Shown here in pieces: positions 1 to 10,793 of a stretch of 64,000 nt of DNA. The notes under the pieces are model-generated. The model saw only the letters and a list, made by a program, of their open reading frames with translations, had not been told where the DNA came from and made no database searches. The DNA lies in contig NC_090610.1 in the NCBI RefSeq assembly GCF_004359215.1, positions 881,766-945,765 of the forward strand, written 5' to 3'. Positions within the stretch are counted from its first letter, which is position 1; every line of letters begins with the position of its first letter. Both the position numbers and the translations under genes were made by a program. This DNA is from Bremia lactucae. Lineage: Eukaryota > Oomycota > Peronosporomycetes > Peronosporales > Peronosporaceae.

Positions 1-1140
1 TGGTGAGTTCGCGTACCGTTTTGTGTTTTTAGATTTGACCCGTTGTTTCCTTCCAGTAACCTTAGGTAATAGTTTTTTTTTTCCTTCATCATCCTTATGG
101 GCCGCGTCGAATTGCGTCAATTTGCTTGGCAGCTTTTTGTAACTTAAGCTCTTCGGAGAGTAGTTATTCGAAGCTTGACAATAAGCCTTAGGGTTGTACC
201 CAATCATAATACTCTGATCATTATCGCCCAAGTCAGATTCAGACGAAGCAGTCATGTCAATAATGGTATGACTCGTTGCTTCGACACTAGATGCGATCTC
301 GGTCGACGACTGAATTCTATTCATGAGTGTTGAAGCTTCCTTCAACTTCTGTTCGATAAAATCGTTCTGATTGGTCTGTAAGTCAAAATTTTTCCGCAAG
401 CGCACCAAGGCACGCTCTAGAGCCACCAAATCCTTAAGAGACGGTAATTTTGAGCGATGACTCGATAGTGTTGCACGAGTGCCGCCTTTAAGAGATAACA
501 AAGACGACGACGATTCGTCACTCGAGCTGGAAGAATTAATTCCAAACGGAGCGCGTGATGCCCTTTTCTTTAAGACGGAGCCTTCTAATTGCGTTTTAGC
601 CGGAGAAACAATTGCTTCGGCAGCTTTACGCTTTGCACCTGTCGACACTTGAGGCGTAGTGGTGCGAGGCATGAAAGTACTATGTGTCTTTACCTGCGGC
701 CGCTCAATTTTAAGCTGCTGAACTTGCAAATCGCTTGATGGCTTGACGTCTGCATGTACGTGTCCGCTTTTGTGATCCGAATATAGTTGTGTCGTGGCCT
801 CCGCTGCAACAATCTCCGAGTCATTAGATTCGTTCACGTAGCTTCTTGGCTTCGACAAGTGCACTTCCACCTCGTTGCATGGCATCAAGCGGTTACAAGC
901 ATCATCACTGTCCATTCCATTGTCCAAAGAAGCGTCTTTAACATTTGCTCCACGATTTTGAGCCCAATTTAATATTTTAGAAGACTTCTTCGGCTCTTTA
1001 CTTGGTTTAATAGGCGAATTGACACACCCGCTTTTTATATGGTCAATCGAGCTTTCGACCGATTGATTTTTAGGAGCGGGTGCTGGTTCCTCGTCACTTG
1101 AGTCATCAAGGACAATAATTGAATTATTAGGACTTGCCAT
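1..1140 (-). CDS. Unknown nuclear-type protein with SUMO-interaction-like motifs (C-terminus beyond window)
   Basis: An uninterrupted minus-strand frame starts at the ATG at 1140 and stays open for 380 codons to the window edge, so the C-terminus is missing. The N-terminus reads SIIVLDDSSDEE at about residues 7-18, a hydrophobic run followed by acidic residues and serines, the classical form of a SUMO-interacting motif. A second similar patch, TIIDMTASSESD, lies near residue 296. The middle is Ser/Lys/Pro-rich and probably disordered, with a polyserine-acidic patch near residue 205. A predicted helical or coiled-coil stretch begins at KLPSLKDLVALERALVRL near residue 237. Short basic clusters (KRKAAE, KKRAS) could act as nuclear localisation signals. 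I do not recognise the family. A SUMO-binding chromatin or DNA-repair factor would fit the composition, but that is inference. The long clean frame and non-repetitive content argue for a real host gene. Confidence 0.7.
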   Translation of the reverse strand, partial: MASPNNSIIVLDDSSDEEPAPAPKNQSVESSIDHIKSGCVNSPIKPSKEPKKSSKILNWAQNRGANVKDASLDNGMDSDDACNRLMPCNEVEVHLSKPRSYVNESNDSEIVAAEATTQLYSDHKSGHVHADVKPSSDLQVQQLKIERPQVKTHSTFMPRTTTPQVSTGAKRKAAEAIVSPAKTQLEGSVLKKRASRAPFGINSSSSSDESSSSLLSLKGGTRATLSSHRSKLPSLKDLVALERALVRLRKNFDLQTNQNDFIEQKLKEASTLMNRIQSSTEIASSVEATSHTIIDMTASSESDLGDNDQSIMIGYNPKAYCQASNNYSPKSLSYKKLPSKLTQFDAAHKDDEGKKKLLPKVTGRKQRVKSKNTKRYANSP

Positions 1141-1699
1141 TCGCTGCAAAAATATTGTACAATTACAAATTAGAAACGTTTTTCTATTTTAATTACGATG
1201 GCATAGGCATATGTAGGTGCAAAGCTACCAGTGGGTGCAGATACGCTGGCTGTGGGCGACGTAATTTAGAGCTTATAGTCGTGTCTTCCAACACGTCCGT
1301 GAGCCGTTCGTTGATTAATCTTAACAATAAAATTTTTGAGAGTTTTTATTTTTGTGAGTGCATTATGCGTTTTCACAGCACTCCTCAAATACTTTCTGTG
1401 ACTGTCCCGCTTATTTGGCGAGCCTCATGCGTATGATAACATTATACGCATGCACAGGTTGATATCGAGTACGATGTGTTATAATTTGATCAAGAGATAG
1501 CATCACTTATCATCTGTTGAAACAATATCCAACTACCATTAGCCTATTATCTATGAAAGTTGAAATCTCTCACTCATGATCATTTCCCTCGATCTTTTAA
1601 AAAGTCTCGTATGCATTTAATATCAATCCGATGCTCGATATGGGTGCCGATTAGAATGCACAAAGCTGCTAATATACCTAAAGAAAATAAAATTAATAG
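1141..1699. other. Upstream region of the 1-1140 gene; small inverted repeat
   Basis: This is AT-rich sequence with no convincing reading frame. It should contain the promoter of the minus-strand gene at 1-1140. A perfect 9-base inverted repeat, CATGCGTAT / ATACGCATG, spans 1426-1452 with a 9-base loop. No known element was recognised. Confidence 0.4.
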
Positions 1700-2177
1700 C
1701 CGCACGGGCCTTGTGGCTGGAGAACCGTGTTGTGGTACATTTACTTTATGGGTAAAATATCTTTTATCCTATTCTTAAATAGTTAATTACTTAAATCCCA
1801 TTTATTATGGGTAACAATGTGGTCGCCGCCAGATATAAATCTGGCGGCCGAAATCTATCTTTAGATTAGCTAGGGTAAGCTTTTAGATTATATAATTAAA
1901 TAAAGTGCAGTTCTCCTTTTGATCTTAAAGCGTCAAGTGCCTTCCTAAGGCTTGCGCATTGATCTGTAAGAGATAGAAGCCTTTCTAAGGTATATGCTTT
2001 TTGGCACTAGTTGCCACTTGGTTCTACGAATCCCTAAATCCCTTGAACTCGGATTCATTAACCTTTAATAGCTTGTACGACTTTCTGAGTTGCTAGATCC
2101 ATTAGTTCTATCGAACCAAGAGACTCTCTGAGTCTTAAAGCCTTCCTCTGACTTAGGAGCGAGGTAGCTCCGCTACA
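1700..2177 (+). repeat. Family A 5' LTR of copy A1
   Basis: This matches, in the opposite orientation, the LTRs at 16073-16559 and 48007-48493. It includes the near-palindromic core CGCCAGATATAAATCTGGCG near 1828-1847 and ends in GCTCCGCTACA. The first bases are diverged from the canonical TGTAATGGGG start, so the left edge is approximate. Confidence 0.8.
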
Positions 2178-2179
2178 CC

Positions 2180-2191
2180 TGGTAGCACTCG
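2180..2191 (+). other. Primer-binding site, TGGTAGCACTCG
   Basis: The sequence begins with TGG two bases after the LTR end and would pair with a tRNA ending in CGAGTGCTACCA. The same TGGTAGCACT core lies next to the LTRs of families B and C elsewhere in the window. Confidence 0.6.
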
Positions 2192-2237
2192 AAGTCAATC
2201 TACGCCTAAGTCTTTATAAGACTACGCCTTCACTGAA

Positions 2238-3294
2238 ATAGAAGATTTTCCAGAACTTTTAGAGGCGCGACACGCAGCTTTTGACAACCTCACAACTTTG
2301 TTTGGGCTTGAACATGTAGAGTTCATTATATCCCAGGGACCAGAGGTCTTGCATGCAAGGCTTGAAGCCTTCATGCGATATGAATCCTCCCTAATCGGCC
2401 AGGCACAAGATCACCTTGCGGCGTCTATGCCAACCCCGTACACATCCGTACCTGATTCAGAGCCGAAGGGTTGCCCTCTAGTTGTCAATGTAAACACATT
2501 TGAGGGAAAAGAGGGAGAAAACCTACCTTGGATTTAGCAGATGGAGATGTCCATTGATCCGCCTTGATCTTATTAAAACGGCAAAAGATGACTGTGGTCA
2601 TTTCCAAACTCGGAGGTAGAGCCATGGAGTGGGCACTATTGTGCAGAACATCCATAAACGACGCTTTTCCCTCATGGAATTTGCTGAAACAGCAAATGAC
2701 CAGCATGTTTGCACCGCCTGATCAGGCTTTTCGCATGCAATCACGGCTCTTAGCAACTCGACAGGGTAAATGAACCCTAGGGGACTGAGTCCAGGAGTTG
2801 AGAACTCTCATTGCATCTATGCATCAAGACCCGGTGCAAGAAGCAATTGTCGTAACAGTTTTTATGGGGGCGGTCTCAATGAGGGCGTTGCCCGGACGTA
2901 ATTATTCCAATACCATCGTGCCACTTTCGAAGAGGCAGTTGCCATAGTGCTGCGCAGTGAGTGCGACTTTAAGTCTGCTCGTGTTAGCACACCTGTTAAC
3001 CGAACAAGATCTTCGAGCTCATAAGTACCGTCTAATAGACCGGAATTCATGGATCTAAGCCTCGTTGAGGAAGGAGAAGAGGCTCTTCAAGCTGTGGAAC
3101 AGCATAAGACCATCCCTAGATGTTATATGTGCGGAAGCACGAAACATTTACGTCCTGTCTGCCCTCTTCGAAATTCGCGTAAAGCTCGAAAGAGCTCCAA
3201 CTCCGACCTATACAGAGATCTGGTACGGTGCAGGAAAACGTCGATACCTAGTAGGTGCGGGGCGCCCTACTGGGGAAGACCTAGGCTCTGTTGA
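2238..3294 (+). pseudogene. Degenerate gag, family A, with zinc knuckle
   Basis: The capsid-like start ([16 protein letters not shown] at 2298 on) is nearly identical to the gag start of copy A3 on the minus strand at 53743. Coding then shifts frame through 2564-2773 (GRAMEWALLCRTS...) and 3049-3294. The last piece carries a zinc knuckle, CYMCGSTKHLRPVC (CX2CX4HX4C), at about 3121-3162. The protein would package element RNA in a cytoplasmic particle. Several frameshifts and the lost ATG make it non-functional. Confidence 0.8.
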
Positions 3295-3384
3295 ACCTCT
3301 AGGAGGTGAGAATAAACAGAACCTAGCCCCAATTAGCTCGGTGCTCAATGGCACGGGACGAGAGAACAAGCCTGGCTTGCTAGT

Positions 3385-3740
3385 CGCCCAAGCGACTGTA
3401 GAGGGCTTGGATAAGCCGTGGTCAATTTTAATTGACTCAGGAGCGTCTTGCAATTACGGTCGACGCATCTCCCTTGAAGGAAGTCAACAAGACGCTGAAG
3501 CGCTTAGAGCGCATGAAGGTGATACAATCACTGTTAGCTCCTAAAGTTCCATTAAACTTAGGTATAAAGTTTCTGGACTTAGACAGTTAAGCGTATCGCT
3601 GTCTCGTCCTTAATTTAGATTCGAGATATGATCTCATCCTTAGTATGGCCTGGCTTGAACGCCATGAGCCATGGATCGATTGGAGGTCTAAGACCTTAGG
3701 TGCCACGCGCAATGTTCCTAGCAAAGTTTTGGAGAGTCAT
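3385..3740 (+). pseudogene. Degenerate aspartic protease, family A
   Basis: The frame ending at 3544 contains LIDSGASCN, the Asp-Ser-Gly active-site signature of retropepsins. A second piece from 3645 reads MAWLERHEPWIDWRSKT, the conserved segment following the protease beta-hairpin in Gypsy elements. A stop and frame change lie between them. The region 3740-4520 is the poorly conserved linker to reverse transcriptase and has no other recognisable content. Confidence 0.75.
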
Positions 3741-4529
3741 AAACCCACCTTTGCTAGGCAACAAAAGCGCTATTGGCGCGGATCATTGAATGAGTCTGTC
3801 AGTGTTTTAGACATTGGCATGTCCTTATTATTAAACTCCAATGTTGAAAACAATTATTCTGAGCCCGACTCAAAAAAAAGGAATTGGAACGGCACGTACT
3901 CCGTCGAGTGACACTCGTTGTAATAACGATCTACTTAATGCCGAAAGCATTGTTGGCCTAAGGCCGAGTCATCAAAGGTGTATTATCCCTGAGATACGTG
4001 GAGTGGCACGTCTAAGTCCACCAGGTGTGGTCGGCCGAGGTGGCACCATACTGAGTGTCAATAGCGACACTGTTGACAGGCATTTCGGGTCAAACCCTTC
4101 TAATGCAGTGAAGCGACACGTAAACGCTCGCTGACAAGGAAGTTGAGTTACCTAACTCCTTGTCGGATGTCGAATTAGACACCATATCTGGTATAGAACC
4201 AGTACTGGCTAAAGAAATTGAGGACGTGATGTTCCGGCCTCTAACAGGCGTATTGTCTCTTCTCCAAGACGAGGGAGACGCGAAGCGTTTATACCCTCAC
4301 AAAGTGATACGAGTGAGCAAGTACATACGCTTGTAAATAGTGTAATTGGTAATATCGAGGGAGAAGTTAGCCTTACGGCGATCGCTTCGTTATATGCTCT
4401 TTTATGGCTAGATGAAATGTCTACTGATGAGTGCGGCCGAGCCTTGAAGGCTGGCGACTTATCTGAGATGGTGGTCATTTGACCAACGATTGAGTTAAGC
4501 TCATCGTTACTTCAAAACGAAACTGTCCT

Positions 4530-5515
4530 GGATGGCACATAAGCTGCACTTAGTGCTTGGAGTGCGTCATCGATCCTTACAGATCATACGGATCCATATT
4601 ATTCCTTGGTTAAGGAATTCCAAGATGTGGTATGTACCAATCCACCATCTGTTTTACCCCCGGATAGAGGTGTCCGTCATTAAGTTGACTTGGTTCCGGG
4701 AACCAAGTACTGTATCACAAGACAATGGGCTTTACCAAAGGAACAGTGTGACGTCATTGACGATTTCTTCTGTGCTAAGCACGAGGCTGGAATAGCACGA
4801 GAGAGCAAATCCCCGTTCGTTCACCAAATTTTTGTGTCAAAAAGCCAAATGGTAAATGGCGAATTGTACATGCTTATAATAAGCTTAATGCTGCCACCAT
4901 TCTAGCACAAACCCCCATTCCTAGAAGGAATGTTCTTCAGAACAATATGGTGGGATGTACAATGTGCAGTGCACTTGACTTAGTCGATGGTTACTAACAA
5001 CTGCTCATGCGAGCTAGCGATATCCCGCTTGCAGCGATTAGCACCCGAAGCGGTATGCTATGGGAGTGGTTAATTACGCCACAAGGGCTTTCCAACGCCC
5101 CGGCAGCATTTGATTGTCTAGTGACGCAACTGTTCCGCCCTCATCGAGGTAATGCACAGATATATTATGATGACATTTTTGTCCATAGTCGTGCGGTGCA
5201 GGGTCGGTCGGAAATGGAAAACCATTTAGACCATTTACGAGCAGTGCTCGAGTGCATGCGCACAAACAAAATGCATCTAAATGCATTTTTGGCGCAGAAG
5301 AAATTCCTTTCGTAGGGTGCTTCATTGGAAATCGAGGCTCTACAGCGGGTCCCGCTAAGTTAAAAGCCATAGTAGATTGGCCGGTTCCTAAAGACCAAAA
5401 GGATTTGCGTAAGTGGTTGGGTCTCGCCAATTATTTACACAAATATAGCGAAAATTACGCTGATATGGCTAGGCCATTATCTAATCTCCTTCAAAATGAT
5501 ACAGAATGGTGCTAG
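4530..5515 (+). pseudogene. Degenerate reverse transcriptase, family A
   Basis: The pieces read FREPSTVSQ/VPGTKYCITRQWALPKEQ (4690 on), then TPQGLSNAPAAFDCLVTQLF and the catalytic motif QIYYDDIFVHSRA (YxDD) at about 5155-5195, then CFIGNRGSTAGPAKLKAIVDWP (thumb) and LRKWLGLANYLHKYSENYA up to 5515. The catalytic aspartates are kept but the domain is broken by frameshifts before and after the palm. Confidence 0.85.
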
Positions 5516-5539
5516 ACTAGCACATAGCCAAATGCTTTT

Positions 5540-6075
5540 CAAGCAGTTAAGGATAGTCTTATCCATGCCCCGAGTCTTGCACTGCCAAATCCAATTTGGC
5601 CTTTCAGTGTCGTCTGCGACGCATCAGATTTTGCCATTGTAAGTGCTCTGTTACAAACAGATGCTGATGGGCGTACACGCGTAATTGCGTTCGAGTCTAG
5701 ACAGCTTGAAGCTGCGGAAAAGAACTACCCAGTTCAATCCAAAGAGTTATTTGATATGAAGTATGTTCTCGTCAAATCAAGAGTTCATCTGCTCGGCTCT
5801 AAGCTGTTTGTGATATATACAGATCACGCGTCATCACGCACTGCGACTAAGTCACCCCATCTCTCACAGAGAATGGCCCGATGGCTATCCCTTTTCGCCG
5901 AATACAACTTCGAGGTGAAGTATAAGCCTAGCAAGCAGAATGCTTTGGCTGATGCGTTATCGCGCAGGTTGGCATATGAGCTCTCTTATTTAACAACTAT
6001 AATTTCGCATATTTCTAAATTAATCTGTTCGGCTTACGCCAAGGATGAACAGTGTGTAGCTCTTCTATGAGCTCT
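5540..6075 (+). pseudogene. Degenerate RNase H, family A
   Basis: Translation shows WPFSVVCDASDFAIVSALLQ near 5605, followed by VIAFESRQLEAAEKNYPV, then FVIYTDHASSRTATKSPHLSQRMARWLSLFAEYNFEVKYKPSKQNALADALSRR. These are the standard Ty3/Gypsy RNase H and tether signatures. The reading frame changes near 5755. Confidence 0.8.
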
Positions 6076-6084
6076 AAAGAGCAC

Positions 6085-7513
6085 TGAATCGGTTTTTGAA
6101 TTGTCGGCACGTTTGTGTGGAAAGTTACATCGATTTTCTATCGATAACGACCTGTTGCTTTATTGCACAGACACCGCGGACCCTCCGCGTGTCGTTGTTC
6201 CTCATGATGAGGATTTGAAGTACCGAATCCTCTATGAGGCACACGATACTGTCCTTAGTGGTCATCTCGGTGGAGAAAAGACCACGGCTCCGTAAGCCAG
6301 AGTTATTGGTGACCCAAACTTTAAAAATGGGTCAGCACATACGTTCGCACATGCGGAACTTGCCAACGGGTTAAACCCTCGGCGCATGCTGCTGCACCAC
6401 TGGCAAGTCTGCCCGTACCCATAGGGTGTTGGGAGTCCATTAGTAGGTATTTTTTTATTTCGGTCTACTGAAAAAACGACCGTTAACTTTGGCATAGCTG
6501 TCTATGTTAACCGATTGAGCAAAATGGCTCTCTTAGCGGCTGTGCTGGATACCATGATGGTAAAGGTACAGCAATTGTCTCTGATCGGGGCCCCCGTTTC
6601 ACGTATACATTCTGGAAATCGATTTCCTGAATGCTTGGCACCAGATTGGACATGTCCACCGCAAACCATCCCAGACCAATGGTCAAACTGAACGTGTCAA
6701 TCGCGTCATTGAAGACGTTTTACGCAGTGTGTGTGCTCAGACACCAAAGCGCTGGAGTTCAATGCTCCAGTGGTAGAGTTTGCGTTAAAAAAACGCTGTA
6801 CATGCCTCTACAAGCTATAATCCGTTCTATGTCAACAGTCTCAACCACCCACGCATTCCGTTAACGATTTCACTGCTTGGTTCAGGGCTTGGCGAGGAGA
6901 ATTAGCCGATAGGCTTGCTGATATCAGCCCTGTTACCGTTCGGAAACAAGTAAGCGAGTTTCTCGCGACGCGATTTAGTGTCTTAAGACATGTAAGGGAT
7001 ACGATGGCTGATAGCCAAAAAAAACAAAAAGAACAAGCAGATGCCAAAGGCAGAAGCTGTATTAACTCTTATATGGTCGGTGACCGAGCTTTATTAAATG
7101 CTAAAAATCAACCTACTAACTTGGTTTCCGCGGTCTTCAAGACCAAATTACGCCCGCGCTTTATTGGACCATTTACGGTCGTGGCCAAGAAGGGCCGAGC
7201 TTACACGCTAAACCTTTCTAACAAGCTGCCTACACACCCAGTGTTCTACGTCGGCTTGCTTAAGCCATATCGGGACCCTTCCCCTGTGGACTTAAAGGCG
7301 CTGGCGCCGAGACAGGCGGTCGTGTCGCAGATTGCTGCATCCTCAGAGGATGTCCAGCTGGCCCTTTCAAAGGAGGTTGCTGATCTGAATCGCCTCAAAA
7401 GAGCCCTACCCAAGCAAGGCTTTCACGTAGAAGTTGCACCATGCTTTAGAGCATCAAATGCCTCCGTCGGGATTTCGCCCCCCCCCCTCCTGTGCTGCTT
7501 GATGCGCAGGTGA
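6085..7513 (+). pseudogene. Degenerate integrase, family A
   Basis: The zinc-binding N-terminus is recognisable around 6235-6400 (HDTVLSGHLG, then RTCELCQRVKPS-like text in shifted frames). Catalytic-core pieces follow (MLGTRLDMSTANHP near 6631, with a frameshift through the DDE region). The C-terminal domain is intact at 7004-7513 (KTKLRPRFIGPFTVVAKKGRAYTLNL, SNKLPTHPVFYVGLLKPYRDP). It is closely related to the minus-strand integrases at 17716-18682 and 49780-50864. Confidence 0.8.
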
Positions 7514-7539
7514 ACCTTCAGTTTTACGTAGAGAAACTT

Positions 7540-7719
7540 TTATAGCGACGTCGTCGTAAGGGCCAATTCCAGTATCTGGTTAAGTGGCTGGAATACCCCT
7601 CTTCTGAAAACTCTTGGGAGTTTGAGGTACCTCTTCGGCAATATTGTCCATACGTCGTTGAATTTTTTGAGTGCCAAGCTCAGGGTCAACTCGCGTCAAA
7701 CGACGCTTCCCACCACTAG
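7540..7719 (+). pseudogene. Integrase-linked chromodomain, family A
   Basis: Translation of this stretch gives RRRKGQFQYLVKWLEYPSSE followed by NSWEFEVPLRQ. This is the YLVKW...P...SWE chromodomain signature found at the C-terminus of chromovirus integrases, where it is thought to guide insertion into chromatin. The stop codon is at about 7717-7719. The same sequence is present in reverse at 17528-17702. Confidence 0.85.
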
Positions 7720-7720
7720 A

Positions 7721-9150
7721 CAAAATAAAGATGGCTACGAATAAATCTGTGCGCGTGGGCCTAGAGATCGCTAAGCTGGCAGCTGCACGTATCAGTGTAG
7801 CTGTCAGTAAGGCAAATGTTTCAGTAGACGCTAATGAATCTACTGCAGTCTCATAGTAGGAGACTGAAACATGTCATCTGTTGATGACATGGCAGATGAT
7901 GTTGACAAGTCACCTGCTACACCAATTGTAGATGACTGGACCAAGTCACCGGCATCGCCCGACTCAGTGGCTACTGAAAAGGCCGCCGGATCGCCCGGGA
8001 CCGATCCGTTAAAAACCTTACGGTTCTAACGTGACAACCAGAGAAGTGAAGCCGAGGTCGTCGAACTCTTCCGTGGGAGTCATCATCAGATGACTCCATG
8101 AGTGATAACCACTCTGGTGACGTTAGTATGTGTCACCACGAACTAAGTGGTCGCAAAGGGAAGAGTGCTGCTGAAGATGCTAGTTTGCATCACCAAGAAA
8201 GGAGTGATTCTAGGGATCGCTCCAAGGGCCAAGTTAACGTTTATGTTAGCATGAGCCAACAGGAGAGGGACTACAATACGTTGCGGTTCGCTCCTGAAAA
8301 GAGACCTTGACAGCCCTCTTAGGGTAACCTGATTCGTTGGTTTGGTATGACCAACGATCGTTACCATATTCCGTTATTTGACTCATCCAGGCCTCACAAG
8401 CCTGGTGAGGATGCAACAGAATTCTTCATCGATGCCTTTTTCCGGCATCAGTAGAACATTTGTAAGCGGGCAAGGGATGTTAAACCTTTGGTTTAAGCTT
8501 GGACAGCCTATGTAAAGAATGTGCAGAACATAAACCGTGAGGTCTGGCTTGACAAGCTGAATGTTTTTCGTGATAGGTTCGAGAAACTGACCGCAGTCGG
8601 TGCACGCTATAAGCTGCACCGTTTGTACGTTTACTCTTGCATCTCGTGGGAGAACTCATGCCCATTCTGTACAAATGGTGCAGGTCATGCCCCTTAAAAA
8701 GCATATTCCCTTAACGATCCTCATCGGAGGACGCTCATCTCTTGCGAGATGCGTGAAGGGATTGAGAACTTCCAATCCTCTTAGGAGCGCTGAAAGCGCT
8801 CGTTTTACGATGGACCTTCTGCGGATGAGGATGGGTCTCGCCGTACTGCAAGATAAGACACGGAACGTCCAACATCAGTTAGGAATGAGGTTCCCCATTC
8901 ATCATGGGAGGGTGGATACCCTCACCAACGAACGAGATAACTCGTTCGAACCCCCTTTACCTCACGGTGGTTCGAGACGCGTTCAACAATAAAACGCTTC
9001 TCACCACTCGAATCGTCAATGGATGTGTAGGGGGAGGAAAAATCGGGTTCGCCTTGATCCCAAGCGATCCCGTCGCCGCGAGTTAGCGGAGACGGTTGAT
9101 AATGTTTCTTGTGACCACTTGATAATTTGTGCGCAATTTGCGACTGATCA
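7721..9150 (+). other. Unclassified degenerate coding-like sequence, perhaps gag of another element
   Basis: Immediately after the chromodomain stop the sequence changes. Short plus-strand frames can be read: MATNKSVRVGLEIAKLAAAR at 7731, MSSVDDMADDVDKSP at 7871, MSDNHSGDVSMCHHELSG at 8098 and NLIRWFGMTNDRYHIPLFD near 8325. Together they look like one acidic, low-complexity N-terminus followed by a folded region, broken by stops. Its position beside a family B element suggests a further retroelement gag, but I cannot name it. Confidence 0.4.
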
Positions 9151-9155
9151 ACTGG

Positions 9156-10640
9156 CTAACCAGAGGTCAGTCCCTTCGAAACAGCGTGTGACAGCTTGTC
9201 AGAAAATCTCTTCCTTGGAGGAATGAGTGGATCGTCTGGTTCATGAGAATCAGATTCTGTTCTGAGACCATAAGGCTTTGGCTTAGAACCATCAGGCTTT
9301 GGCGGATGCCCTAGGCCATTCCGGTGTAATACGGACTCGGAAAAACCTCGTACTGATGGTACGGGCGGAGATGCAGGTAGGATACGTACGCATCCTACGG
9401 GCAGCTCGATCGTGAAAGCATTGCCATGGCGGTGCAGTACACGAAACGGGACGATATACCTGGGCAGCAATTAATTACTGCCTACATCCGTCACTACGTG
9501 TTTTGGTAGGTTTACCGTAGACAGCAGGACTAGGTCATTAACATGAAATGAAAGTATGTTGGCTCTTCCATTTTTGTCGGAGTTTTATTTCTTCCGGTCC
9601 GCCGCATCAGCGATGGAATCCTGTCCACTGCTTCTCTAGCCAACAGGGAATCACCTGCTGACTCGGTTTTAATTCTTTCAGTGCGATCAGCTCGCACTGC
9701 GGAGATATTAATCTCTTCATTATTGTTCTCATGAAATATATTGTTTTCTATGCTGAGTCTTTCAGCATCGTTGTCAAAGTCAGTAATAGTATTATTGCTA
9801 TTACTGAGTTTGTCCACTTAAATGTTAATTGATAAAACATTGGTATCCTTCGCATTGACCTTAGTGCTAATGCGTGATGAGAAAGAGCTAGAAGAATCTT
9901 GCTCGAGCGAGTCCCTCCCCCCCTGAATGAGTGTTATTCTCAAACAGGGTAAGTGGGTGGCGTAAGCCATTCACAAAAAACGGTGTATTGCTTTGTAGAA
10001 GCATGTATTGAATTGTTGACGGCAAATTCTACGATAGGCAAGAACTCGCTCCAACCCTTAAAAGAGTGGACTATCCGTGAAGTATCTCTTCGTGAATACG
10101 GTTTGCCCGCTCCGTTCGACCATCTGTTTCGGGATGACCAGAAGTTGACATTTTCAGCTGTGTTCCAAGTGATTTGAACACAGTTTGCCAAAAAATTCGC
10201 CGTATAGTTAGGGTCTCGATCTAAGACCAGTTCGCGGAGTAATTCATGGAGTCGAAATAACGTGTCAACAAAGACACGAGGACAGCCTTTAACTGTGGTC
10301 GGATCCGGTATTGAGCAAGATGTACCATTTTTTGCGGAAGCGATCAACAAAAACAAGAATACCATTATTCTTATTTTCGTCTTCGAGAATCCGAAGACGA
10401 AGTCCATGGATAAGACTGCCAACACTCTGCCGGAACAGGCAGAGGTTGTAACGGGGCACGGGATGAAGCACTGGGCTTCACCCGTTGATTAACTTCGCAA
10501 GCACGTATGTACTTGTGGACGAGCTCATACTCGTGTGGCCAGTAGAAGTCGCGACTTACCGTGAGATAATTCTTTTCACGTCCCAAGATGACCGCTTATT
10601 GGTGCATCGTGCCACTCACACATGATGCGTAAATGCTAAT
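9156..10640 (-). pseudogene. Degenerate integrase, family B
   Basis: Minus-strand pieces include the zinc-binding region (KYIRACEVNQRVKPSASSRA at 10586-10371), core fragments (VFVDRFRKKWY, LVLDRDPNYTANF, LPIVEFAVNNSIHASTK at 10471-9940) and the C-terminal barrel (LPRYIVPFRVLHRHGNAFTI at 9470). The second zinc-finger cysteine of the usual CxxC is Asn here (CEVN), so the finger is also damaged. Confidence 0.75.
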
Positions 10641-10793
10641 AATTATAGGTGAAGAAGACGACACGAGGTGTGTCGCCAGCAATGGCTGTGTAATACAGTA
10701 AACCATTGCATGTTGTGTACCGATCTGTTGTGGATCTATACAATTTCGACAATCCTTTTATGGGTTGTTGAAATAAATTTCTAAGATAATCAA

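Larger units (their letters stand above)
1700..7720 (+). mobile_element. Family A Gypsy chromovirus copy A1, 3'-truncated and degenerate
   Basis: A sense-strand order of 5' LTR, primer-binding site, gag with zinc knuckle, aspartic protease, reverse transcriptase, RNase H, integrase and chromodomain is readable across about 6 kb. This is the Metaviridae (Ty3/Gypsy) chromovirus order. All domains are split among frames by small indels and stops. The gag initiator seen as ATG in copy A3 is ATA here (2238-2240). Homology to the other copies stops just after the chromodomain stop codon near 7718, so the 3' LTR is missing and unrelated sequence follows. Confidence 0.9.
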
